From Lichenicola sp965198655 (GTDB lineage: Bacteria; Pseudomonadota; Alphaproteobacteria; Acetobacterales; Acetobacteraceae), in the NCBI GenBank assembly GCA_965198655.1, contig OZ240668.1, forward strand, positions 2,418,001 through 2,482,000: a DNA stretch of 64,000 nt. The letters are read 5' to 3'. The notes below the pieces were generated by a model. It did no database searches, was not told the origin of the DNA, and saw nothing but the letters and a program-made list of their open reading frames with translations. Position 1 is the first letter of the stretch. Each line of letters opens with the position of its first letter. The position numbers were made by a program, and so were the translations under genes. Shown here piece after piece: positions 43,549 through 52,238 of this stretch.

Positions 43549-44791
43549 CCTGCGCCGCTGCCGGCCGGTGCGGGAACGGACGACGCAGCAGCTCCTCGTA
43601 GACGTCGAGGGTCGCCTGCTGCATCGCCTGCATGGTGTAGTGCGACAGCACGCGGGCGCGGGCGGCGCCGCCGATGCAGGCGCGCTCCTCGGGCGGCAGC
43701 GACAGCACGTATCCGAGCAGGGCCGCCAGGGCGGGCGCGTCTCCCGGTGGAAACGCGTAGCCGGTGACGCCGGGCTCCACCGTTTCCAGGGCGGCGCCGT
43801 GGGCGGCGGCCAGCACCGGGCGCCGCATCGCCTGCGCCTCGACCACGGCGCGGCCGAACGGCTCGGGGCGCAGCGACGGCACCACCACCAGGTCGGCCAG
43901 CGCGAGGGCGGCCGGCATGTCGGCGCAGTGGCCGGCGAAGCGGAGCCGGCCGCGCAGGCCGAGCCGGTCCGCCTGCCGCGCCAGGGTGCTGCCGAAGCTG
44001 CGCCGTCCGTCGCCGGACGGGCCGACCAGGACGCAGACCCAGTCGAGTGCCGCGTCCTGGGCGCGAAGCAGGGCGAGCGCGTCGAGCAGCAGCGCGTGGC
44101 CCTTCCAGGCGGTGACGCGGCCGGGAAGCATGATCACGGCGGGATGGCCGGGGGCGGAGTCTGGCAGCTGCCAGTGCCGGGCCAGGGCGTGGATGCGGTC
44201 GCCGCGCACCGCCTCGGGATCGAACGCGGCCGTGTCGGCACCGCGCGGGATGGTGCGCAGCCGGTCGGGACCGACGCCGTAGCGGGAGGCCACCCGCTCG
44301 GCGACGAACCGACTGATGGCGATCACGCGGTCGCCGGACGCCATCACCGCGTTGTAGCGACGCTTGAACGGGATGGTCTCGCCATAGACGCCGTGCCAGG
44401 TGGTGACGAACGGGGTGCCGGTCCGCCTGGCCGCCCATCTGGCCGACCAGGCCGGGGCGCGGGAGCGCGCGTGCACCAGGTCGACCCGGTGGCGGCGGAT
44501 CAGGCGGGCCAGGCGCCGGCTGTTGAGCCAGATCGAGAGCGGGTCCTTGGTCATGAGGCCGAGCGGGAGATGGACCGCGCCCAGCCGCTCCAGCTGCGGC
44601 ACCAGCCGGCCGCCGGCGCTGGCAACCAGGGCGGTGCCGCCCGCCGCCACGATCGCGCGGGCGATCTCGATCGTGCCGCGCTCGACCCCGCCGGCCTGAA
44701 GCGAGGGCAGCACCTGCAGCACGACCGGCGCTGAGCGTGCTTGCAGCACGACCGGTGCGGCACGTGCGGAAGCGGTGGAAGGGGACGCCAT
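43538..44791 (-). CDS. Glycosyltransferase family 4 (group 1)
   Basis: A 417-residue GT-B enzyme. VLQVLPSLQAGGVERGTIE is the acceptor-side loop, VDLVHARSRAPAWSA and VTTWHGVYGE follow, and the donor-side EX7E region is LRPEPFGRAVVEAQAMRRPV. The N-terminus contains a short duplication (APVVLQ-ARS-APVVLQ), visible as two 'agcacgaccgg' stretches in the DNA. It probably adds a hexose to a lipopolysaccharide or similar glycan together with the overlapping GT9 gene. Confidence 0.88.
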   Translation of the reverse strand: MASPSTASARAAPVVLQARSAPVVLQVLPSLQAGGVERGTIEIARAIVAAGGTALVASAGGRLVPQLERLGAVHLPLGLMTKDPLSIWLNSRRLARLIRRHRVDLVHARSRAPAWSARWAARRTGTPFVTTWHGVYGETIPFKRRYNAVMASGDRVIAISRFVAERVASRYGVGPDRLRTIPRGADTAAFDPEAVRGDRIHALARHWQLPDSAPGHPAVIMLPGRVTAWKGHALLLDALALLRAQDAALDWVCVLVGPSGDGRRSFGSTLARQADRLGLRGRLRFAGHCADMPAALALADLVVVPSLRPEPFGRAVVEAQAMRRPVLAAAHGAALETVEPGVTGYAFPPGDAPALAALLGYVLSLPPEERACIGGAARARVLSHYTMQAMQQATLDVYEELLRRPFPHRPAAAQDAG

Positions 44792-44907
44792 GGCGGCGGC
44801 TCTAGCATGGGCATGGGTTCCCCCGCATCACCGCCGCGCACGCGGAGTTCATGCAACGCCGCGGATCACGACGCCATTGCGGGCTTGGACGAACAGGAGC
44901 GGACGCG

Positions 44908-45435
44908 ATGGCAGGAACGGCGAAGAAGACCGATCCCAAGCTGTGGGACAAGGTCAAGAAGGAGGTCACGGACGGCGACAAGGGCGGCAAGCCGAAGCAG
45001 TGGTCGGCGCGAAAGGCGCAGCTGGCGACTGCGGAGTACAAGAAGGAAGGCGGCGGCTACGACGGCGCCAAGACCGACGACAATCACCTGTCGCAGTGGA
45101 CCAAGGAGGAATGGGGCACGAAGTCGGGGGCCAAGTCGGGCGAGACCGGGGAGCGCTACCTGCCCAGCCAAGCGCGCTCGTCGCTGACGGACTCCGAGTA
45201 CAAGCGCAGCACGGAGAAGAAGCGGGCGGACACGGCGAAGGGCAAGCAGTTCTCGGCGCAGCCGAAGGACGTGGCGAAGAAGACCGCCCGGCATCGCGAC
45301 ACCGGCGATGGCAAGGCGGGACGCGGCGGGCTCGACGGGATGACCAGGCAGGACCTGATGGCCCGGGCGGCGGAGAAGGGCGTGAAGGGACGCTCGCGCA
45401 TGAAGAAGGAGGAGCTGGTCGCCGCCCTGTCCTGA
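44908..45435 (+). CDS. DUF5872 protein with Rho-N/SAP-like C-terminus
   Basis: A 175-residue, very basic and hydrophilic protein. DPKLWDKVKKEVTDGDKGGK, PKQWSARKAQLATAEYKKEG and WTKEEWGTKSG match DUF5872. The final 35 residues (MTRQDLMARAAEKGVKGRSR then MKKEELVAAL) look like a Rho-N or SAP-type helix-extended-helix, which usually binds nucleic acid. ATG 44908 has CAGGAG nine bases upstream. A role in nucleoid or stress protection is possible but unproven. Confidence 0.78.
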   Translation: MAGTAKKTDPKLWDKVKKEVTDGDKGGKPKQWSARKAQLATAEYKKEGGGYDGAKTDDNHLSQWTKEEWGTKSGAKSGETGERYLPSQARSSLTDSEYKRSTEKKRADTAKGKQFSAQPKDVAKKTARHRDTGDGKAGRGGLDGMTRQDLMARAAEKGVKGRSRMKKEELVAALS

Positions 45436-45463
45436 ACGGCCGGCGGCGCGCTATCCTGGCTCC

Positions 45464-46201
45464 ATGGTGGACGAGACGCTGCATCACGTGGAACGGGCCG
45501 GGATCAGGCTGGCGGCGCGGCACCGTCCCGGCGAGGGGCCGACGCTGGTGTTCCTGCCCGGGCTGCGCAGCGACATGACCGGCGACAAGGCGACGGCGCT
45601 GGCGGCCCATGCCGGACGGCAGGGCCGCGCGTCGCTGCGGCTGGACTACGCCGGGCACGGCAAAAGCGGGGGACGGTTCGAGGACGGCACAATCGGGAGC
45701 TGGCGCGACGACGCGCGGGCGGTGATCGAGGCGCTGGCGCCAGGTCCGCTGGTCCTGGTCGGCTCGTCCATGGGCGGGTGGATCGGGTTGCTGCTCGCCA
45801 TGGCGCTGGGCGACCGGGTGCGCGGCTTCGTGGGCATCGCCGCGGCGCCGGACTTCACCCGGGCAATGGAGGCCGGCCTCGACGCCGGGCAACGCGCGGC
45901 GTTGGTCCGCGACGGAGTGGTGATGCTGCCGGCGGTGCCGGATCCGATGCCGCTGACGCGTCGGGCGCTGGACGATGGCCTGGCCTGCTGCCTGATGGGG
46001 CGTCCGATCCCGCTCGCCTGCCCGGTCCGGCTGCTGCACGGGCAGCGCGACACGGTGGTGGCGTGGCAGCTGGCGATGGCGATCGCCGACGCGGTTGAGG
46101 GCGACGATTGCCAGGTGCTGCTGGTGAAGGACGGCGACCACCGGCTGTCGCGGCTGCAGGATGTTCAACTCCTGATTGCAGCGGTCGACGGGTTGCGTTA
46201 G
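45464..46201 (+). CDS. Alpha/beta hydrolase (ABHD10-like)
   Basis: A 245-residue soluble hydrolase. LVFLPGLRSDMTGDKA carries the oxyanion turn, RLDYAGHGKSGG follows, and the nucleophile elbow is VLVGSSMGGWIGL with Ser102. HGQRDTVV supplies Asp and VKDGDHRLSR the His. This arrangement is typical of the bacterial relatives of acyl-protein thioesterase ABHD10. It begins 28 bp after the DUF5872 gene and converges on the epimerase-like gene. Confidence 0.83.
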   Translation: MVDETLHHVERAGIRLAARHRPGEGPTLVFLPGLRSDMTGDKATALAAHAGRQGRASLRLDYAGHGKSGGRFEDGTIGSWRDDARAVIEALAPGPLVLVGSSMGGWIGLLLAMALGDRVRGFVGIAAAPDFTRAMEAGLDAGQRAALVRDGVVMLPAVPDPMPLTRRALDDGLACCLMGRPIPLACPVRLLHGQRDTVVAWQLAMAIADAVEGDDCQVLLVKDGDHRLSRLQDVQLLIAAVDGLR

Positions 46202-46208
46202 GGATCGC

Positions 46209-47060
46209 TCAACCGCCAGCGGCAAGGATGGCGCGCAGTCCCTCGCGATAGGTCGGATGATTCCATTGCCGATGCAGCTCTTCCCGGGTCAGCCGGCTCG
46301 ACACCTTGCGGTTCTCCGACCAGAAGCTGCGTCCCATCGGGCTCATCGCCGGCAAGGCGTCGGCGAGCGGGATCGCGGGCGGCGGCGGCAGGCCGAGCAG
46401 GCGGGCGGCCTCCTCGATCACCACAGCGCTTTCCGCGGGCAGGTCGTCGGACAGGTTGAGCACCCGCCGCGACGGCCCGCCCGCCATCGCCGCCATCGTG
46501 GCGCCCGCGATGTCGTCGCGGTGGATGCGGCCGAAGCAGTGGCCGGGGGCGATCACCCGTCGGCTGTCGCCGGCGCGCAGCGCGTCGAACGCGCTGCGGC
46601 CGGGACCGTAGATGCCGGCGAGCCGGAGGACGTCGCAGCGGCTGCCGAGGCGGGCGGCGAGTGCTGCCCAGTCGCGCTCCGCGGCGACCCGGCGTTGGCC
46701 GCGCGGGCCGGTCGGCGCCGGCGCGGTGGTCTCGTCGACCCAGCCGCCGCCGCGGTCACCGTAGACGCCGGTGGTGGAGAAGTAGCCGATCCAGTCCGGG
46801 CGGTGGGCGTGCACGGCATCGCCGAGCAGGCGGAGGATCGGGTCGCCCTCGGCATCGGGGGGGGCGCTGGCGAGCCAGTGCGTGGCAGTGCCGAGCAGGG
46901 CTGCGGCCTCCTCCGGCCGCACCACTGCGACGCCCGGCGGTGCCACCGCGTCGCGCCGGCTGGTGCCGGTGACGCGGTAGCCGGCCTCGGCCGCCTGGGC
47001 CGCGACGGCGGCCGCGGAGTAGCCCAGGCCGAAGATCAGCAGGTGCGGCGGCCGGCTCAT
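46209..47060 (-). CDS. SDR-family NAD(P)-dependent epimerase/reductase-like protein
   Basis: A 283-residue extended short-chain dehydrogenase-like protein. LLIFGLGYSAAAVAAQAA is a modified Rossmann motif (GxGYxxxxxA in place of GxxGxxG), as in YeeZ-type proteins. YFSTTGVYGDRGGGWVDE contains the Ser-Thr-Thr and Tyr (YGD) of the active-site area, and VLRLAGIYGPGRS and FGRIHRDDIA match the family. The substrate is unknown. It is divergent from the TPR gene. Confidence 0.83.
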   Translation of the reverse strand: MSRPPHLLIFGLGYSAAAVAAQAAEAGYRVTGTSRRDAVAPPGVAVVRPEEAAALLGTATHWLASAPPDAEGDPILRLLGDAVHAHRPDWIGYFSTTGVYGDRGGGWVDETTAPAPTGPRGQRRVAAERDWAALAARLGSRCDVLRLAGIYGPGRSAFDALRAGDSRRVIAPGHCFGRIHRDDIAGATMAAMAGGPSRRVLNLSDDLPAESAVVIEEAARLLGLPPPPAIPLADALPAMSPMGRSFWSENRKVSSRLTREELHRQWNHPTYREGLRAILAAGG

Positions 47061-47146
47061 ACGCGGGCGGACCTCACGGCTGCGGGACGCGGCACGGCAA
47101 CGCTTGACCCGGACAGGGTCGAATGCGGCAGGATGGTAGCCTTGCC

Positions 47147-47989
47147 ATGAGACGCGTCATCCCCCTTGTTCTTCTGCCGGCCGTGCTCGGTCTGGCCATG
47201 CTCGGAATGGCCATGCCCGAGATGGCCCGGGCGGCCGAGCCCACGACGCATGTGCAACGCCTGGCGCGGCTGGAGGCTCCGCCGCACCGGTCGTCCCGCG
47301 TCGCCTCCGCGGCCGACGCCGCCAACCCGTGCCTGGCGCTGCTGCCGACCGATCCGGCTGGCGCGTCGGACTACGCCGAGGACTGGTCGAAGCGCGACGG
47401 CGGCGACGGCGCTGCGCAATGCGCGGCCCTGGCGGCGGTGGCGCTAGGCGATCCGGAGGCCGGCGCCGAGAAGCTCGACGCGCTGTCCCGCGACGCGCGG
47501 CTGTCCGGACGGCGCCGGGCGGTGCTGGCGGATCAGGCGTCACAGGCCTGGCTGTCTGCGGCCCGGCCGGACCGCGCGCTCGCCGCCGCCACCCTGGCGG
47601 TGTCGCTCGGGCCGGGCGACCCGACGCTGCTGACCGACCGCGCGCGTGCCGCCCTCGCGGCCGGGCAGGCGGCGCAGGCGGTGGCCGACCTGTCCGCGGT
47701 GCTGGCGGCCCATCCGGAGCAGGCGGAGGCGCTGGTGGTCCGCGCCACCGCCTATCGCAAGCTGGACCGGATCGATGCGGCGCGCACCGACATCGAGGCC
47801 GCCTGCGCCGCACTGCCGGACGAGCCGGACGCGCTGCTAGAGCGCGGCATCCTGCGCGAGCGGTCGGGCGACCTGGACGGGGCGCGAAGCGACTGGAACC
47901 GGGTGCTGTCGCTGTCGCCGGACACGCACGACGCGGATCTGGCGCAGCAGGACCTGGCGCTGCTAGAGGCCGGACCGGACGCGCGCTGA
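47147..47989 (+). CDS. Exported tetratricopeptide-repeat protein
   Basis: A 280-residue protein with a signal peptide (VIPLVLLPAVLGLAMLGMA then MPEMARAAEP). The mature part is Ala/Leu/Asp-rich helix pairs with TPR spacing, clearest in PTLLTDRARAALAAGQAAQA, EALVVRATAYRKLDRIDAAR and DALLERGILRERSGDLDGAR. TPR domains mount protein contacts; the partner is unknown. It converges on the aminotransferase gene, whose stop lies 4 bp away. Confidence 0.8.
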   Translation: MRRVIPLVLLPAVLGLAMLGMAMPEMARAAEPTTHVQRLARLEAPPHRSSRVASAADAANPCLALLPTDPAGASDYAEDWSKRDGGDGAAQCAALAAVALGDPEAGAEKLDALSRDARLSGRRRAVLADQASQAWLSAARPDRALAAATLAVSLGPGDPTLLTDRARAALAAGQAAQAVADLSAVLAAHPEQAEALVVRATAYRKLDRIDAARTDIEAACAALPDEPDALLERGILRERSGDLDGARSDWNRVLSLSPDTHDADLAQQDLALLEAGPDAR

Positions 47990-47993
47990 ACGT

Positions 47994-49175
47994 CTACGTT
48001 TGGCCGGCGAGGTACCCGGCGATGCGGTCGCAAGCCTTGCGCAGCCGCTGCTCCTCCACCGCGAAGCACAAGCGGAGGCAGCCCTCCCCCACCGGGCCGA
48101 AGGCGCGACCGGGGGCGAGGCCGACGCGGGCCTCGCGCAGCAGCGACTTGGCGAGGCCGAGGCTGTCGGTGCAGCCGGCGACCGAGAAGAACGAGTACAT
48201 CGCGCCCTCCGGGCGGGGCGCCGTGACGCCGGGGATCGCGCCGAGCAGCGCGGCCGCGAGGTCGCGCCGGTCGCGGAGGCGGGCCACCGTCTCGGCCACG
48301 AACGGCTCGCCGCCTTCGAGTGCCGCGATCGCGGCGCGCTGGATGAAGGGCGGCGCGCAGGACGTGCTGTACTCGACCAGCTTGCCGAGCGCCGGCATCA
48401 GCGGCTCCGGCGCGTTGATCCAGCCGAGCCGCCAGCCGGTCATCGCCCAGGTCTTGGAGAACGAGTTGATCGCGACCAGCCGGTCGTCCGGCTCGGCGAT
48501 CTCCAGGAAGGAGGGCGCCGCCCTCCGGTCGAACACCAGGCGTTCGTAGACGTCGTCGGCCAGGATCCAGATGCCGCGGCGGCGGCAATGCGCGAGCAGC
48601 ACCACCTGCTCGTCGCGGGACAGCATCCAGCCGGTCGGGTTGGCCGGCGCGTTCAGGATCACCATGCGGGTGCCGGGTGCCAGCGCGTCGAGCAGCTGGT
48701 CGAGGTCGATCCGCCATCGGCCGGCCTCGAGGCGGAGCGGCACCGTCTCGACCGCGGCGCCGGCGACCGCCGGGATGCAGCCGAGGTTGGGCCAATGCGG
48801 TGTCGGCAGCACCACACGGTCGCCCGGCGACAGCAGCGCCTGACAAGCGACCTGGACCGCGTTTACGCCGGACGGCGTGACGGACACGCACGCGGCACTG
48901 GAGCGCCGGCCGAGCCCGGTCTGGTAGACGGCGATCGCCTCGCGCAGCGCCGGGATGCCGTAGTTGGACGTGTAGAAAGTGTCGCCGTCGTCGAGCGCCC
49001 GCTTCGCCGCCTCACGGATGAAGGACGGCGTGAGCGAGTCCGGCTCGCCGAACCAGAGCGGGATCACGTCCGGCATACCGGCGCCGGCATGCGCCACCTC
49101 GCGGATCAGCGACCCGGGCAGCGACTCCACGTCGGGTCGGGCCAAGGTGTCGAAACCGGGTTGGCGGTGATGCAT
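47994..49175 (-). CDS. Class I/II PLP-dependent aminotransferase
   Basis: A 393-residue fold-type I enzyme of the aspartate/aromatic aminotransferase branch. Family blocks are PLWFGEPDSLTPSFIREAA, SNYGIPALREAIA, VTPSGVNAVQVAC, ILNAPANPTGWML, and the PLP lysine in INSFSKTWAMTGWRLGW. The C-terminal Arg in EGCLRLCFAV would bind the substrate carboxylate. Substrate range cannot be read from the sequence. ATG 49175 gives the usual length. Confidence 0.9.
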   Translation of the reverse strand: MHHRQPGFDTLARPDVESLPGSLIREVAHAGAGMPDVIPLWFGEPDSLTPSFIREAAKRALDDGDTFYTSNYGIPALREAIAVYQTGLGRRSSAACVSVTPSGVNAVQVACQALLSPGDRVVLPTPHWPNLGCIPAVAGAAVETVPLRLEAGRWRIDLDQLLDALAPGTRMVILNAPANPTGWMLSRDEQVVLLAHCRRRGIWILADDVYERLVFDRRAAPSFLEIAEPDDRLVAINSFSKTWAMTGWRLGWINAPEPLMPALGKLVEYSTSCAPPFIQRAAIAALEGGEPFVAETVARLRDRRDLAAALLGAIPGVTAPRPEGAMYSFFSVAGCTDSLGLAKSLLREARVGLAPGRAFGPVGEGCLRLCFAVEEQRLRKACDRIAGYLAGQT

Positions 49176-49278
49176 CGCGCGTGGGTCCTGCGCGCGCCGG
49201 AAGGTGGACGGGCCGGGCGGCGGCGCAAACCTAGCATGTCCCCGCGGCGGGGAACCCGCACGTCCCGCATGGCCGTCC

Positions 49279-50466
49279 TCAGGCGGCGCTGCCGGCGGCC
49301 CAGCCGCTCGACCAGGCCCACTGGAAGTTGTAGCCGCCGAGCCAGCCGGTGACGTCCACCGCCTCGCCCACGAAGAACAGGCCGGGCACCGCCTTGACCT
49401 CCATGGTGCGCGACGAGAGCGCCGCGGTGTCGATGCCGCCGCGTGTCACCTCGGCCTTGGCGTAGCCCTCGGTCCCGGTCGGCACCAGCCGCCAGTCGCC
49501 GAGCCGGGCAGCGACCGCCTGCAGGGTCGCGCCAGGGAGGCCGCCGAGCGGGCCGGCGGTGCCCTGCTCGGCCGCCACCGCCTGGGCCAGGCGCTGCGGC
49601 AGCAGCTCGGACAGCACGGTGGCGAGCTCGGCCTTGCCGCGGGTCTGCCGCCGCTGCTTCAGGTGGGCGCCGACGTCCCGGCCGGGTGCGAGGTCGAGCC
49701 GGAGCGCCTCGCCCTGCTGCCAGTAGGACGACGCCTGCAGCAGCGCCGGGCCGGACAGGCCGCGATGGGTGAACAGCATCGCCTCGGCGAAGGCCGCGGT
49801 GCCGCAGCGGGCGACCACGTCGAGCGACACGCCGGCGAGGCTGCGCATCGCCTCCTGCGCCACACCAGTGAAGGTGAACGGCACCAGGGCCGGAGCGATG
49901 GGGGTCAAGGGGACGCCGAACTGGCGGGCGAGGTCGTAGGCGAAGCCGGTGGCGCCGATCTTGGGGATGGACAGGCCGCCGGTGGCCGCCACCAGGCTCG
50001 CGGCGGAGAACGCGCCATGGTCGGTGGTGACGCGCCACGCGTCGGGACGCTCGATCGCCGTGACGCGGCATCCGGTGCGCAGCACGACGCCGGCCGCCTC
50101 GCACTCGGCCAGCAGCATGGACACGATCTGCCGCGCCGAGCCCTCGCAGAACAACTGGCCCAGGGTCTTCTCGTGCCAGGTGATGCGGTGGCGCTCGACC
50201 AGGGCCAGGAAATCGTCGGCGGTGTAGCGGGCGAGTGCGGAGCGGCAGAACCGCGGGTTTCGCGACAGGTAGCGCTCCGGCCGGCAGTCGCGGTTGGTGA
50301 AGTTGCAACGGCCGCCGCCGGAGATGACGATCTTGGCGCCCGGCTCGGCCGCGTGGTCGAGCAGCAGCACGCGCCGGCCACGCTGCCCGGCCGCGATCGC
50401 CGCCATCAGCCCGGCGGCGCCGGCGCCCAGCACGACGACGTCGTAGCAGGCTGGACGGGTAGGCAA
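49279..50466 (-). CDS. HI0933/BaiN-family FAD flavoprotein
   Basis: A 395-residue flavoprotein. VVLGAGAAGLMAAIAA (11-26) binds FAD; VISGGGRCNFTNRD at about 48-61 and VDVTGWLGGYNFQWAWSSG at the C-terminus are diagnostic of the HI0933 family, which includes BaiN-type reductases and many uncharacterised members. No ATG lies near the FAD strand: TTG 50466 is the best start. Further upstream the frame runs through the dispersed repeat to an ATG at 50595, and such a repeat-derived extension is unlikely to be real protein. Confidence 0.85.
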   Translation of the reverse strand: MPTRPACYDVVVLGAGAAGLMAAIAAGQRGRRVLLLDHAAEPGAKIVISGGGRCNFTNRDCRPERYLSRNPRFCRSALARYTADDFLALVERHRITWHEKTLGQLFCEGSARQIVSMLLAECEAAGVVLRTGCRVTAIERPDAWRVTTDHGAFSAASLVAATGGLSIPKIGATGFAYDLARQFGVPLTPIAPALVPFTFTGVAQEAMRSLAGVSLDVVARCGTAAFAEAMLFTHRGLSGPALLQASSYWQQGEALRLDLAPGRDVGAHLKQRRQTRGKAELATVLSELLPQRLAQAVAAEQGTAGPLGGLPGATLQAVAARLGDWRLVPTGTEGYAKAEVTRGGIDTAALSSRTMEVKAVPGLFFVGEAVDVTGWLGGYNFQWAWSSGWAAGSAA

Positions 50467-50474
50467 GCGAGCAA

Positions 50475-50626
50475 GGCCAGGGCTCTGCCCATCGATCTGC
50501 TTCGCAGCTCGATCCGTTGGGGCCGCAGGCCCCAAACCCCGATTGCTTAAGAATTGGGTTTGAAGGGCTTCGCTCTTCATGGGGTCCAGGGGCAAAGCCC
50601 CTGGCCTTCCTCGCCGTCCATCGAAG
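50475..50626 (-). repeat. Dispersed intergenic hairpin repeat, copy 3
   Basis: Reverse-oriented copy of the family at 1625 and 12061, with CCAGGGGC/GCCCCTGG, GGGGCC/GGCCCC and CTGCGAAGCAG stems. It begins at the 5' end of the HI0933 gene and ends 4 bp before the fzlA stop codon. It has presumably displaced the native leader of the flavoprotein gene. Confidence 0.85.
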
Positions 50627-50629
50627 GTC

Positions 50630-51298
50630 TCAAAAATCCAGGTCGCCGTAGTGCTCGGGCGGGTTGATGCCGATCACGCGGTCGTTCAGCAAGGCGCGGA
50701 AGCAGGGCCGCGACTTCACCCGGGCGTACCAGTCCTTGGTCGGCGGGCTCAGCGACCAGTCGATGTCGGCGATGTAGTCGAGCGAGGAGAGCTGGGCGGC
50801 GGCGGCGAAGTCGGCCAGCGACAGCGAGGGGCCGGCGAGCCATTTCCGGGTTTCCGCCAGCCAGCCGATATAGTCCAGGTGGTAGCGGATGTTGGCGTAG
50901 CCGGCGCGCAGCGCGGTCGCGTCCGGGTTGCCGCGGCCCATCAGGCGCTTGAGGTACTTCTCGCCCAGCAGGTTGCGGGTCACCTCGTGGTGGAACTTGC
51001 CGTCGAACCAGGCGGCGAGCCGGCGCACCTCGACCCGCTCAGCTAGCGTCCGGCCGAGCAGCGGGGTGTCGGGATAGGCCTCCTCAAGGTACTCGCAGAT
51101 CACGCCGGAATCGGGGATCGACAGGCCGTTCTCCTCCACCAGCATCGGCACCGTGCCGGCCGGGTTGAGGTCGAGGAACTCGGGCCGGCGTTCCCACACC
51201 TTCTCGTTCTTCAGCTCGAACGGCAGCCGCTTCTCCGACAGGACCAGCCGGACCTTGCGCGAGAACGGCGAGAGCGGGATGTGGTGCAGGATACGCAT
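50630..51298 (-). CDS. fzlA: FtsZ-binding cell-division protein FzlA (GST fold)
   Basis: A 222-residue glutathione-S-transferase-fold protein. It starts MRILHHIPLSPFSRKVRLVL and carries FLDLNPAGTVPMLVEENG, YANIRYHLDYIGWLAE and the distinctive C-terminus PPEHYGDLDF. This end, together with EVRRLAAWFDGKF and NLLGEKYLKRLMG, matches Caulobacter FzlA, which binds FtsZ, bends filaments and licenses constriction in alphaproteobacteria. The final residues are the known FtsZ-contact region in that family. The gene is divergent from minC, giving a cell-division neighbourhood. Confidence 0.85.
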   Translation of the reverse strand: MRILHHIPLSPFSRKVRLVLSEKRLPFELKNEKVWERRPEFLDLNPAGTVPMLVEENGLSIPDSGVICEYLEEAYPDTPLLGRTLAERVEVRRLAAWFDGKFHHEVTRNLLGEKYLKRLMGRGNPDATALRAGYANIRYHLDYIGWLAETRKWLAGPSLSLADFAAAAQLSSLDYIADIDWSLSPPTKDWYARVKSRPCFRALLNDRVIGINPPEHYGDLDF

Positions 51299-51428
51299 GG
51301 CGCGGAACCGTATTTCATCGGCGGGCCGGTTGCCAGAGAGCCGGCAGAGCCGAACGGAACGCTGCCGGTTTGATGCGGGCAGGCCCGGCGTGCATGTTGC
51401 GCCGGTCGTCCCGCTTCCGAGGCTTCCC

Positions 51429-52178
51429 GTGCCAGACCATGCTGCCGAGACCGATGCCCAGTCGAACGCCGATCCTGTCCCCGGCGCCCGGCACCCGCCG
51501 CCGCAGATCCGGGTGCGCGGCCGCTCGTTCATGGCGCTGGTGCTGTCGCCGGAGCCGCCGCTCGGCGACTGGCTTCGCGGGCTCGACGAGCAGATCAGCA
51601 AGTCCTCGGCGTTCTTCGACTCGCGCCCGGTGATCCTCGACTGCGGGCTGCTGAGCGCCGACGACGACGGGCTGGACCGGCTGGTGCCGGCCCTGCTGGA
51701 GCGCGGCATACGGCTGATCGAGATCGAGGCCGATCCGTCCTGGGCGGCGACCCGAGGCTGGGACTGGCCGCAGGGCTTCGGCGGCGGGCGGGCGATCGGG
51801 GCGGTGGAGATCCCGGAGGCGCCGCTGCCGCCGCCGCCGGATCCGACCCGGGCCTCGCTGGTGATCGAGGATCCGGTGCGCTCGGGGCAGACCGTGTCCT
51901 ATCCGGATGGCGACGTGATCGTGCTGGGCTCGGTGGCGTCCGGGGCGGAAGTGTCGGCGGGCGGCTCGATCCACGTGTATGGCGCCCTGCGTGGGCGGGC
52001 GCTGGCCGGGATGGGCGGGCATAGCTCGGCGCGTATCCTGTGCCGACGCCTGCACGCCGAGCTGCTGGCGATCGGCGGGCTCTACATGACGGCGGAGGAC
52101 ATGGCCCCGGAGCGGATCGGGCGGTCGGTGCAGGCCAGGCTCGACGGGGAGTCGCTGGTGCTGTTGCCGCTCGATTGA
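51429..52178 (+). CDS. minC: Septum-site determining protein MinC
   Basis: MinC inhibits FtsZ polymerisation at the poles. The protein has an N-terminal domain beginning IRVRGRSFMALVLSPEPPLG, a proline-rich linker (IPEAPLPPPPDPTR), and the C-terminal right-handed beta-helix: VIEDPVRSGQTVSYPDGDV, VLGSVASGAEVSAGGSIHVY and GALRGRALAGM, the last being the classic MinC signature, with RILCRRLHAELLAIGG and GLYMTAED after it. GTG 51429 is the likely start; other in-frame starts further up are possible. minD follows after 60 bp. Confidence 0.92.
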   Translation: MPDHAAETDAQSNADPVPGARHPPPQIRVRGRSFMALVLSPEPPLGDWLRGLDEQISKSSAFFDSRPVILDCGLLSADDDGLDRLVPALLERGIRLIEIEADPSWAATRGWDWPQGFGGGRAIGAVEIPEAPLPPPPDPTRASLVIEDPVRSGQTVSYPDGDVIVLGSVASGAEVSAGGSIHVYGALRGRALAGMGGHSSARILCRRLHAELLAIGGLYMTAEDMAPERIGRSVQARLDGESLVLLPLD

Positions 52179-52238
52179 GGTAGGACACGTCGCACAAGGC
52201 CCGACCTCGCATCGGGATCGGCTGGAGGGGATTCGCGC

